Below, in pieces: positions 1 through 6,546 of a DNA stretch of 10,476 nucleotides (its first letter is position 1; the number at the start of each line of letters is the position of its first letter). Position numbers and translations under genes: made by a program. Origin of the DNA: an uncultured Alistipes sp. (GTDB taxonomy: Bacteria > Bacteroidota > Bacteroidia > Bacteroidales > Rikenellaceae); the NCBI GenBank assembly GCA_900769525.1, contig CAAGGY010000133.1:1-10476 (forward strand), written 5' to 3'. The notes below the pieces were generated by a model that was not told where the DNA came from, did no database searches, and saw only the letters and a program-made list of their open reading frames with translations.

Positions 1-127
1 CGGGTATTATTTTTAATACCCACGCCTCAGCAAACCGAGTGATAATGAGAGTGGGCACCTCTGCGAATAGAGCAAGACAATCAGCATACACGCACTAAAA
101 CATGGGTATTATTTTTAATACCCGTGT
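1..127. repeat. Repeat unit 1: palindrome, about 82-base spacer, palindrome
   Basis: Two perfect copies of the palindrome GGGTATTATTTTTAATACCC (8-bp arms, TTTT loop) lie at 2-21 and 104-123, separated by 82 bases. The second copy has longer arms: bases 100-127 can pair as 12 bp with one T-G wobble (103 with 124). The first 54-55 bases match those of unit 2 (from 173) without a difference. The rest of the spacer is diverged but still alignable, ending in a shared GCATACAC. The unit begins at the window edge, so the array may continue to the left. There is no T-run beyond the stems, so these do not look like ordinary terminators. Function unknown; a dispersed REP- or MITE-like element is one possibility. 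Confidence 0.8.
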
Positions 128-170
128 GACTGGCGGATGTGGCAAAACACAGATAGTGTGCCTGAATAAA

Positions 171-301
171 TGCGGGTATTATTTTTAATACCCACGCCTC
201 AGCAAACCGAGTGATAATGAGAGTGGCACACCCCAACGAACCAAGTAAAACTATCGGCATACACATTCTAAAAACACGGGTATTATTTTTAATACCCGTG
301 T
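171..301. repeat. Repeat unit 2: palindrome, 84-base spacer, palindrome
   Basis: This unit has the same plan as unit 1: palindrome at 174-193, an 84-base spacer, and a second palindrome at 278-297. The arms of the second copy extend to 274-301, giving 12 perfect base pairs around a TTTT loop; it differs from its counterpart in unit 1 by a single T-to-C change that preserves pairing. The spacer starts with the same 33 bases as unit 1. Its second half matches unit 3 closely, sharing for example CGAACCAAGTAAAACTATCG. Unit 2 therefore looks like the most complete copy. Both palindromes of a unit lie in direct orientation, because the loop is TTTT in each. Confidence 0.8.
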
Positions 302-383
302 GGCAGTGAAGTGTGCTATGGATATGTATGGAAGATTCAAAGTGATGCGATGTGCCGTAGCAGAGCGAATTAACCTCTCAAGT

Positions 384-497
384 GGTGTGGGTATTAATTA
401 CCTATTTTTAATACCCGCACCTCTGCAAACCGGCAAAAATAAGAGTGGCGCACCCCAGCGAACCAAGTAAAACTATCGGCATACACACTCAATTTAA
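384..497. repeat. Repeat unit 3: altered, one-sided copy
   Basis: This diverged copy has only the left palindrome. The arms GGGTATTA (389-396) and TAATACCC (409-416) are intact, but the loop is 12 bases (ATTACCTATTTT) instead of 4, consistent with an 8-base insertion. Flanking bases 384-388 also pair with 417-421, with one T-G wobble, so the stem potential is 13 bp. The downstream part follows units 1 and 2 (GCAAACCG, AAGAGTGGC) and is nearly identical to unit 2 over the CGAACCAAGTAAAACTATCG block and the GCATACAC end. Where the second palindrome should follow, the sequence is unrelated, so the unit is truncated or decayed. Confidence 0.7.
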
Positions 498-564
498 AGT
501 GATTATCACGGTGGGATTTAGGTTGGAAGCATTGGCTTAAAAGATAATAATATAAATATGCAAT

Positions 565-604
565 AAAAAAATAGTCTGTCAAATCAAATGGTTCGACAGA
601 CTAT
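565..604 (-). terminator. Rho-independent terminator of the minus-strand operon
   Basis: Arms at 571-580 (ATAGTCTGTC) and 595-604 (GACAGACTAT) form a perfect 10-bp stem with a 14-base loop. Read on the minus strand, the stem is followed directly by a run of T (complement of the A-run at 565-570). It lies 20 bases past the stop codon of the lipid kinase gene, so it most likely ends the four-gene transcript. Confidence 0.85.
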
Positions 605-624
605 CACTTAATTTATCAACTACC

Positions 625-1614
625 CTACTTTTTGATTCTATTCAAGAATGAGCGGTTGACAATAACACGCACCTTGCGGTGAACATTGTTTATCTCAACG
701 GGGCTATGGCCATAAAGCTCACCATCGACCTCGAGAGGTAGCTCGGGTGAGGACTCTATGCGTATATGTTTGCCCTTGGCATAAAGCACGTGGCCAATGG
801 TATAGATGCTACCATTAAAGAGGCGGCGAAGGCGGAAGATGATATTCCACCAGTGAAGTGGGCGGATGATAGTAATATCGAGCAGACCGTCGTCAGCAAC
901 AGCCTCAGGGAGCTGCTGGATACCACCACCATTATACTTACCAACACCGATAGCCATACTGAGCATCAAATTGTTGTAAATAAGTCGATCGTCAACCCAT
1001 ATCTTAGTGCCTGTGGGCTTATATCTGAAGAATGATCGAATGAGCGCACGCAGATAGGAGCTCTTACCCACGACACCCTTGCTGCGCATACGCAGCAGAC
1101 ACTTGATGACATCGGCATCGAAGCCTACGCCAGCAACATTTGCCGCATAGCGCACCTGGCGATACATCGACTCCTCATACTCGACCGAGGCTACATCTTG
1201 CAAGAAGGTGTAACCCTCCTTGATAGCTCGAATTGCCTCAGAGTAGCATTTAGGGATGCCAAACATACGAATCCAGTCGTTGCCCGTACCCACAGCAATA
1301 ACGGCGATGGTCACCTCGCTTGGCTCAACGCTCTTCTGGATAAACAGACCGTTGACAACCTCGTGCAGCGTGCCGTCGCCACCCACCACGATAATGTGGC
1401 GGTAGCCCGAGTTTATAGCTGAGACCGTGAGCTCTGTGGCGTGACACTTATGCTCTGTAAAGACCGACTCACAGCGTATGCCATTGTCACGCAGCAGCTT
1501 TGATATAAGAGGAAAGTCGTCCAACCCCTTACCTGAACCAGATATGGGGTTGACGACGACAAACCACCTAATGTCGGCCTCGACCATGGGGCTACTATTA
1601 ACCTGCTCCTGCAT
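625..1614 (-). CDS. Diacylglycerol kinase family lipid kinase (YegS/BmrU-like)
   Basis: Predicted soluble or membrane-associated kinase that transfers phosphate from a nucleotide to a lipid hydroxyl, such as diacylglycerol or a sphingoid base; the real substrate cannot be read from the sequence. Family marks, numbered from the ATG at 1614, are NPISGSGKG (22-30), the nucleotide-binding GGDGT (78-82) followed by LHEVVNG, and GTGND (109-113). The C-terminal half carries DDGLLDI and EVDGE, usual for the second, lipid-facing domain. The length of 329 residues suits the family. A TTG 12 bases upstream would add four residues; I prefer the ATG because GAGGG stands five bases before it. It is the last gene of the minus-strand block, 15 bases after pepD and followed by a strong terminator. 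Bacteroidota make sphingolipids, so a sphingoid substrate is possible, but that is inference. Confidence 0.9.
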   Translation of the reverse strand: MQEQVNSSPMVEADIRWFVVVNPISGSGKGLDDFPLISKLLRDNGIRCESVFTEHKCHATELTVSAINSGYRHIIVVGGDGTLHEVVNGLFIQKSVEPSEVTIAVIAVGTGNDWIRMFGIPKCYSEAIRAIKEGYTFLQDVASVEYEESMYRQVRYAANVAGVGFDADVIKCLLRMRSKGVVGKSSYLRALIRSFFRYKPTGTKIWVDDRLIYNNLMLSMAIGVGKYNGGGIQQLPEAVADDGLLDITIIRPLHWWNIIFRLRRLFNGSIYTIGHVLYAKGKHIRIESSPELPLEVDGELYGHSPVEINNVHRKVRVIVNRSFLNRIKK

Positions 1615-1619
1615 CGAAA

Positions 1620-1624
1620 CCCTC
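1620..1624 (-). promoter_or_regulatory. Shine-Dalgarno-like GAGGG before the lipid kinase
   Basis: Read on the minus strand, GAGGG lies five bases upstream of the ATG at 1614 and just inside the pepD-kinase gap. It favours the ATG over the TTG at 1626, which would place this motif within the coding sequence. Such a motif is uncommon for the other genes here, whose leaders are AT-rich. Confidence 0.5.
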
Positions 1625-1629
1625 AAATA

Positions 1630-3090
1630 TTACTTGCGTGGAGCGTTACGCAAGGTGTTGAGCAAGAAGTCGTAGAACTTCTCAACCGATGCAATCTCAA
1701 CCTTCTCATCTGGTGAGTGTGGGTAGCAGATGGTAGGACCGAACGAGATCATATCCATACCTGGGTACTTAGCACCGATGATACCGCACTCCAAACCTGC
1801 GTGGATAGCAGTAACAGATGGGCGCTTGCCATAGAGCTTCTCGTAAGATTCGAGCATTGTGTGCAAGATTGGCGACTTCATATTTGGGTTCCAACCGCTG
1901 TATGAGCCAGAGAGCTCAACATCGGCACCTGCAAGCTCGAATACTGATGAGATAGCACCTGCCAACTCACCCTTCTCAGTATCTACCGACGAGCGCAACA
2001 AGCACTTAACCTCGATAGTTGAGCCGTTAGATACGACGATAGCGAGGTTAGAAGATGTCTGAACGAGGTTCTCCATAGCGATAGACATACGCTGAACACC
2101 GTTAGGACAGCCACATACGGCACGAATCAACGAGTGTGACTCGAGGTGTGGGATGATAGCCTTTGGACACTCAACAGGCTCTGCAAAGATCTCGATAGAG
2201 TCCTCGATACCCTCAAACTCCTTGATGATAACCTTCTCGTAAGACTTAACATTAGCCTCGAAGATAGCCTTCTCAGCCTCACGAACAACAACCACTGCCC
2301 AAGCCTCACGAGGGATAGCGTTACGCATATTACCACCCTCAACAGCTGCGAGCTCCAAGCCGTAAGACTCAGTCTCCTGACGCAACAAGCGGAACAACAC
2401 CTTGTTGGCATTTGCACGCTGAGTGCCAATCTGGATACCAGAGTGACCACCCTTAAGACCCTTAACGGTAACCTTGTAAGCAGCAAACTTGCCCTCCAAA
2501 GCCTGCTCACGGTACTTAAACGTAACATTCACGTCCATACCACCAGCACAACCTACATACAACTCACCCTCAGTCTCAGAGTCGAGATTGAGCAAGATGT
2601 CGCCCTTGAGCAGACCACCCTGAAGGCCGAAAGCGCCATCCATGCCTGTCTCCTCAGTAGCTGTGAACAAGCACTCCAATGGGCCGTGAACGAGGTCGGC
2701 ATCCTCCATAGCAGCCATAGCAGCAGCCAAGCCGATACCGTTGTCAGCACCAAGTGTTGTGCCGTTAGCTGTAACCCACTCGCCGTCGATATATGCCTCG
2801 ATAGGGTCGGTCGAGAAGTTAAACTCCTTGTCGTTGTTCTTCTGTGGCACCATGTCGGTGTGAGCCTGCAAGATGATACCCTTGCGATCCTCCATACCTG
2901 GAGTTGCTGGCTTGTAAACATATACGTTCTGAGCCTCGTCGACCTTATGCTCCAAGCCGAGCTCCTCGGCCCACTTTACGATATACGCACGAATAGCATC
3001 CTCCTCGTGTGATGGGTGAGGGATGTTGCAAATCTCAGCGAAGTGCTTCCACACTAACGCTGGCTTCAAACCTTTCAAATTCTTGTCCAT
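1630..3090 (-). CDS. pepD: Aminoacyl-histidine dipeptidase (Xaa-His dipeptidase), M20 family
   Basis: Cytosolic zinc dipeptidase of the PepD (M20C) type, expected to cleave dipeptides such as those with C-terminal histidine, and so used in peptide salvage. The metal-site pattern of M20 enzymes is complete by eye: H77 in QAHTDMV, D116 in LGADNG, the E146-E147 pair in TATEETG (first Glu as general base), D170 in LNLDSE, and H458 in CYPHSPDE near the C-terminus. The central part (about 205-390) should be the lid/dimerisation domain. The 486 residues match the usual length of about 485. The start is an ATG in an AT-rich leader, 25 bases after phoH. It sits third in the minus-strand block, with no obvious pathway link to its neighbours. 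No frameshift or missing ligand is seen. Confidence 0.95.
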   Translation of the reverse strand: MDKNLKGLKPALVWKHFAEICNIPHPSHEEDAIRAYIVKWAEELGLEHKVDEAQNVYVYKPATPGMEDRKGIILQAHTDMVPQKNNDKEFNFSTDPIEAYIDGEWVTANGTTLGADNGIGLAAAMAAMEDADLVHGPLECLFTATEETGMDGAFGLQGGLLKGDILLNLDSETEGELYVGCAGGMDVNVTFKYREQALEGKFAAYKVTVKGLKGGHSGIQIGTQRANANKVLFRLLRQETESYGLELAAVEGGNMRNAIPREAWAVVVVREAEKAIFEANVKSYEKVIIKEFEGIEDSIEIFAEPVECPKAIIPHLESHSLIRAVCGCPNGVQRMSIAMENLVQTSSNLAIVVSNGSTIEVKCLLRSSVDTEKGELAGAISSVFELAGADVELSGSYSGWNPNMKSPILHTMLESYEKLYGKRPSVTAIHAGLECGIIGAKYPGMDMISFGPTICYPHSPDEKVEIASVEKFYDFLLNTLRNAPRK

Positions 3091-3115
3091 ATTAGTTTAA
3101 TTGTTAGTTAATTAG

Positions 3116-4111
3116 TTACTCTTTCTTATCTGATTTTCTTAGACTATTCTCCAGCTCCTCACGCTTATCAAAGGCATCGACAATATACTTGACAAGCTGA
3201 TGACGCACAATGTCACGCTTATCGAACTCCACAATACCTATGCCGTCGATAGACTTAAGAGTCTCCATTGCTCGTGTAAGACCGCTATCCGAACGACGTG
3301 GAAGGTCAATCTGGGTAACATCGCCCGTGACGATAAACTTAGCGTTGCGCCCCATACGTGTAAGGAACATCTTAATCTGCGAGAGCGTGGTATTCTGCGC
3401 CTCATCCAAGATTACGAAGGCGTTGTCGAGCGTACGGCCACGCATATATGCCAAAGGTGCAATCTGCACCGTGCCCTCCTCGATATACTTCTGCAACTTA
3501 GCAGCAGGGATCATATCGTTGAGCGCATCGTACAGAGGCTGCAAATAGGGGTCGAGCTTCTCCTTCATATCGCCTGGCAAGAAGCCGAGCTTCTCACCCG
3601 CCTCAACAGCGGGACGTGTTAAGATTATTCGGCGCACCTCACGCTCCTTCAAAGCACGCACAGCCAAGGCAATAGCCGTGTATGTCTTACCCGATCCTGC
3701 AGGGCCCACGGCAAAGAGCAGGTCGTTGCGCTCGGCGAGCTTAACGAGGCGCTGCTGGTTGACAGTACGGGCACGGATAATGGCTCCGTTGTTGCCATAG
3801 ACAATAGCATCTTTATCGACTGCTGGTGGCTCGGCCGAGAGCTCCTCAAGGCTCGACGAGAAGGCCTGCGACACCACCTCAGAGGAGATGTGGCCATACT
3901 TGACATAGTAGGCCACAAGGGCATTCATTCTTCGCTCGAAGGCCGCCACATCGCACTTAGCACCCAGGGCCTTAATCTTATCGCCACGTGCTACGATTTT
4001 AATCTTTGGGCTGAGTTCGCGCATCTGCTCAAGGTAGGCATCCTGAGCACCATACAACTCTCGGGCATCGACACCCTCAACCAATATCTCTTTTACTATC
4101 TCTTCGCTCAT
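3116..4111 (-). CDS. phoH: PhoH family ATPase (PhoL-like)
   Basis: Cytoplasmic P-loop NTPase of the PhoH/PhoL family, related to the helicase core and thought to act in RNA metabolism or ribosome maintenance; the precise role is unsettled. An N-terminal region of about 100 residues (IKIVARGDKIKALG at 37-50) matches the small putative RNA-binding part of the family. The ATPase domain has Walker A GPAGSGKT (136-143), the family motif RPAVEAGEKLGFLPG (166-180), Walker B FVILDEAQN (232-240) and a later TGDVTQIDLPR motif. The 331 residues are normal for the family. The charged tail (NSLRKSDKKE) is typical of a complete C-terminus. It is the second gene of the block, starting 8 bases after the beta-barrel gene stop, which implies co-transcription and possibly translational coupling. 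Confidence 0.95.
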   Translation of the reverse strand: MSEEIVKEILVEGVDARELYGAQDAYLEQMRELSPKIKIVARGDKIKALGAKCDVAAFERRMNALVAYYVKYGHISSEVVSQAFSSSLEELSAEPPAVDKDAIVYGNNGAIIRARTVNQQRLVKLAERNDLLFAVGPAGSGKTYTAIALAVRALKEREVRRIILTRPAVEAGEKLGFLPGDMKEKLDPYLQPLYDALNDMIPAAKLQKYIEEGTVQIAPLAYMRGRTLDNAFVILDEAQNTTLSQIKMFLTRMGRNAKFIVTGDVTQIDLPRRSDSGLTRAMETLKSIDGIGIVEFDKRDIVRHQLVKYIVDAFDKREELENSLRKSDKKE

Positions 4112-4119
4112 AAAATTCG

Positions 4120-4782
4120 TTAAAATACGAGTGTCACACCCGCGGTAATTCGTGATGCCTGCGACTTAAAGACGTTGCTACCATCATCAAGTTTAGGCAA
4201 AAACTGATTCGAGGTCTTACCCAATGGATAGACATAGTGGGCCTCAATCAAAAAGTGACGTCCAATGCGGAAACCAGCACCACAAGTGAAGTTAAAGGTC
4301 GGATATATCGAACCAAAATACATTACCTCACTATTGAAGGTATACTCGGAACGGCTCATAACTGTGAAGAGGATACCTGCGTCGAGCTGAATAATACTGT
4401 CGAGCATACGCAACGACAACATCAATGGGAAGTCGATTGTCGAGGTCTTAATCTTGCGTGACACCTGCTCCTTGTTGAGTGGCATAGCGGCCATAAGCGA
4501 GCCTCCCTCGTAGTGAATCTCGGCCTCAAGGGCAAAGTAGTCGTTAAAGAGGACTCCCATGTGCAGCTTAGCTCCGATACCAAAACGGGGCGTCACAGTG
4601 ACAAGAGCGGAATTTGGCTTAAAAAATGTGTACGAGCCACCAACGCCAACACCCCACTCTGTACGCACACGTGGTCGGTCGCCACCAGCTCGTCCTTTAC
4701 CCTTCTCACCAGCCATTGCAGGCTCTACACAAACCACGCACAAAAGCACTAATAGTATACTAATCAACCCACGTTTCACCAT
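4120..4782 (-). CDS. PorT-like outer membrane beta-barrel protein
   Basis: Exported protein of 220 residues. The first 24 residues form a signal peptide: basic MVKR, a hydrophobic stretch rich in Leu/Val/Ile, and AMA before G25. A short basic, glycine-rich linker (25-40) follows, then alternating hydrophobic/polar strands ending in SRITAGVTLVF; a C-terminal Phe is common in outer-membrane barrels. Stretches such as FALEAEIHYEGG and FLIEAHYVYPLG look like barrel strands of the OMP_b-brl / PorT-like group. No enzymatic motif is seen, so function is unknown; transport, adhesion or a structural role are all possible. It is the first gene of the minus-strand block, and the promoter candidate at 4825-4856 would serve it. 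Family assignment is from pattern only. Confidence 0.75.
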   Translation of the reverse strand: MVKRGLISILLVLLCVVCVEPAMAGEKGKGRAGGDRPRVRTEWGVGVGGSYTFFKPNSALVTVTPRFGIGAKLHMGVLFNDYFALEAEIHYEGGSLMAAMPLNKEQVSRKIKTSTIDFPLMLSLRMLDSIIQLDAGILFTVMSRSEYTFNSEVMYFGSIYPTFNFTCGAGFRIGRHFLIEAHYVYPLGKTSNQFLPKLDDGSNVFKSQASRITAGVTLVF

Positions 4783-4824
4783 TTACAAATATCAAATTTC
4801 AAAATTACATTAAAATAATAACTC

Positions 4825-4856
4825 CAAAGGTACGATTTTTATTAAAACAAACCAAA
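4825..4856 (-). promoter_or_regulatory. Bacteroidota-type promoter for the minus-strand operon
   Basis: On the minus strand there is TTTG (complement of 4853-4856), then 20 bases, then TACCTTTG (complement of 4825-4832), fitting the Bacteroidota primary sigma pattern TTTG / TAnnTTTG. Transcription would begin near 4818, giving a leader of about 35 bases before the barrel gene ATG at 4782. Confidence 0.65.
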
Positions 4857-4881
4857 ATATCTGCTAAATATTTTGTAAAGT

Positions 4882-4912
4882 TTTCAAATTTCGATGATTT
4901 AGCTTATCTTTG
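4882..4912 (+). promoter_or_regulatory. Promoter candidate for der
   Basis: The -7 element TATCTTTG (4905-4912) fits TAnnTTTG exactly. The -33 element at 4882-4885 is TTTC instead of TTTG, with a 19-base spacer. Transcription would start near 4919, leaving a leader of about 60 bases. It is back-to-back with the promoter of the minus-strand operon, with only 25 bases between the two elements, so the two may share regulation or interfere. Confidence 0.55.
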
Positions 4913-4980
4913 TGGCGTAATATGTATATAAGAGAACCGAGAGATTACTATTTGCAAAACGATAAAAACGAAATATAGCT

Positions 4981-6285
4981 ATGAGTCTTGTTGCAATTGT
5001 AGGCCGTCCCAACGTGGGCAAGTCAACACTTTTTAACCGTTTAGTAGGTCAGCGTCAGGCCATTGTCGACGAAACTGCCGGCACAACACGTGACCGCCAC
5101 TACGGTAAAACCGATTGGAATGGTAAGGAGTTTTCAGTAATCGACACTGGTGGTTACACCGTAAACTCTGAAGATATCTTCGAGGATGAGATTCGCCGCC
5201 AGGTGATGCTCGCTATCGAGGAGGCCGACCTTATCTTGTTCCTTGTTGAGGTGCGTACAGGCATTACCGACCTCGACATGATGATGGCCGACATTCTTCG
5301 CCGCTCAGGCAAGAAGGTTATGCTTGTGTGCAACAAGGTTGATACCTACGACCTCATCTACTACTCTCACGAGTTCCACTCATTGGGCCTTGGCGAGCCA
5401 TTCTGCATCAGCTCAATGTCGGGTAGCGGTACGGGCGATATGATGGATGCAATCCTTGCAAACCTACCTGAGGATACAACAGCGGAGTACGACGCAACAC
5501 TCCCACGCATCACAATCGTAGGTCGTCCTAACGTAGGTAAGTCGTCGATGACTAACGCACTGCTTGGCAAGGAGCGTAACATTGTGACCAACGTGGCAGG
5601 TACCACACGTGACTCTATCCACACTCGCTACAATATGTACGGCATGGACTTCTACTTAGTCGACACGGCGGGTATGCGTAAGAAGGGTAAGGTTACCGAG
5701 GACCTCGAGTTCTACTCTGTGATGCGCTCAATACGTGCTATCGAGAATGCCGACGTCTGCGTGCTTATGCTCGACGCTGAGCAGGGTATCGAGTCGCAGG
5801 ACTTGAACATCCACAACCTCATCGTGCGCAACCGCAAGGGCTGCGTGATTGTGGTTAACAAGTGGGACCTTGTGGAGAAGGATAGCAACACAATGAAGGT
5901 GTGGCGTGAGTTCTTGGAGAAGAAGCTCGCTCCATTTAGCGATATTCCTATCATCTTCACATCGGTTATCAACAAGCAGCGTATCCTCGATGTGTTGCAG
6001 GCAGCAATTCGTGTTTACGAGTCACGCAAGCGCCGCATCTCGACATCGGAGCTCAACGAGTTCTTCTTGCCACTTATCGAGAACTACCCTCCTGCAGCAA
6101 CTAAGGGTAAGTACATCAAAATCAAGTATGTAACACAGCTCCCAACGCCTACTCCGCAGTTTGCCTTCTTCGTGAACTTGCCACAGTATATCAAGGAGTC
6201 GTATCGCCGCTTCTTGGAGAACAAACTCCGTGAGCAGTGGGACTTCTCAGGTGTGCCTATTCAGATCTACTTCCGCCAGAAGTAA
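4981..6285 (+). CDS. der: Ribosome biogenesis GTPase Der (EngA)
   Basis: Essential GTPase that assists assembly of the 50S ribosomal subunit. It has the diagnostic tandem G domains. Domain 1: GRPNVGKS (8-15), TAGTTRD (32-38), DTGG (55-58), NKVD (118-121). Domain 2: GRPNVGKS (181-188), VAGTTRD (205-211), DTAG (228-231), NKWD (293-296). The C-terminal part, from about 350, is the KH-like RNA-binding domain and ends in QIYFRQK. The 434 residues are standard for the family. The ATG at 4981 starts directly with the usual first strand (VAIVGRPN). It is a single-gene unit, divergent from the minus-strand block, with a promoter candidate at 4882-4912 and a hairpin after the stop. Nothing unusual is seen. 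Confidence 0.98.
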   Translation: MSLVAIVGRPNVGKSTLFNRLVGQRQAIVDETAGTTRDRHYGKTDWNGKEFSVIDTGGYTVNSEDIFEDEIRRQVMLAIEEADLILFLVEVRTGITDLDMMMADILRRSGKKVMLVCNKVDTYDLIYYSHEFHSLGLGEPFCISSMSGSGTGDMMDAILANLPEDTTAEYDATLPRITIVGRPNVGKSSMTNALLGKERNIVTNVAGTTRDSIHTRYNMYGMDFYLVDTAGMRKKGKVTEDLEFYSVMRSIRAIENADVCVLMLDAEQGIESQDLNIHNLIVRNRKGCVIVVNKWDLVEKDSNTMKVWREFLEKKLAPFSDIPIIFTSVINKQRILDVLQAAIRVYESRKRRISTSELNEFFLPLIENYPPAATKGKYIKIKYVTQLPTPTPQFAFFVNLPQYIKESYRRFLENKLREQWDFSGVPIQIYFRQK

Positions 6286-6310
6286 TCGAGCAAAAAAGAA
6301 GATATTTATA

Positions 6311-6353
6311 AAGAGGTTGTCTGACAAGCAAGTTGGGCAACCTCTTCACTTTT
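6311..6353 (+). terminator. Terminator-like hairpin after der
   Basis: AAGAGGTTG (6311-6319) pairs with CAACCTCTT (6338-6346), a 9-bp stem with an 18-base loop, followed by CACTTTT. The stem is convincing but the T-run is short and delayed. The loop contains TTGTC and GACAA, which could form an alternative small hairpin. It lies 25 bases after the der stop. Confidence 0.6.
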
Positions 6354-6429
6354 GGCACCCACAACAAACACCCCATCGAGCTGTAAAGAGATGGGCATAA
6401 TCAATTTTGAGTTCAAAGATAGAAATATG

Positions 6430-6460
6430 TTTGTGTTTTGGCATTTTTTTACTAATTTTG
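6430..6460 (+). promoter_or_regulatory. Strong Bacteroidota-type promoter for the lipoprotein-protease pair
   Basis: TTTG (6430-6433), 19 bases, then TAATTTTG (6453-6460) match both halves of the Bacteroidota promoter. Transcription should start near 6467, about 80 bases before the ATG at 6547. The rest of 6347-6546 shows only a weak inverted repeat (CCCATC at 6372-6377 with GATGGG at 6390-6395) and AT-rich sequence; I recognise no operator. Confidence 0.7.
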
Positions 6461-6546
6461 CGACCAAATGCCTTTATAAGGCAACATGAGAATTAGTTTG
6501 TAAAGAGAAATAACAAAAATCATTGAAAACATTAAAACTTTTAGCT

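Larger units (their letters stand above)
1..564. other. Gene-free, repeat-rich intergenic stretch
   Basis: I find no credible coding region here. Two short minus-strand open frames (about 61 and 62 codons, at 81-266 and 394-582) share the peptide RFAE followed by VLKI, but this similarity comes from their lying over copies of the same DNA repeat, and neither has a recognisable domain. The stretch holds five copies of a 20-base palindrome, organised as three longer repeat units that are annotated separately. Between units are unrelated spacers (128-170 and 302-383). Bases 499-509 form a small palindrome (GTGAT-T-ATCAC). Bases 510-564 are AT-rich with nothing recognisable. I see no tRNA, rRNA, CRISPR array or transposase. 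Confidence 0.7.

Noticed and set aside
2..297. Series of rho-independent terminators
   Set aside because: Stems are AT-rich except for three G-C pairs and none is followed by a T-run on either strand; there are no genes ending between them.
1..421. CRISPR array
   Set aside because: The palindromes are spaced irregularly (102, 70, 104 and 111 bases apart), the spacers are homologous to each other rather than unique, and no cas genes are present.
81..582. Two minus-strand open frames of about 61-62 codons (81-266 and 394-582) sharing RFAE and VLKI
   Set aside because: The shared peptides are the translation of the repeated DNA units; there is no domain or supported start, and the frames are short. 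I treat them as chance frames across repeats.
1612..1626. TTG start at 1626 for the lipid kinase
   Set aside because: The ATG at 1614 has a GAGGG five bases upstream, and the extra four residues add nothing conserved. The TTG remains possible.
2146..3012. 288-codon plus-strand open frame opposite pepD
   Set aside because: It lies wholly antisense to a complete, motif-perfect pepD and has a low-complexity Leu/Ser/Thr-rich translation with no domain. It is a shadow frame.
3200..3622. Plus-strand open frame of 140 codons opposite phoH
   Set aside because: Antisense to the conserved PhoH ATPase core; no recognisable protein features.
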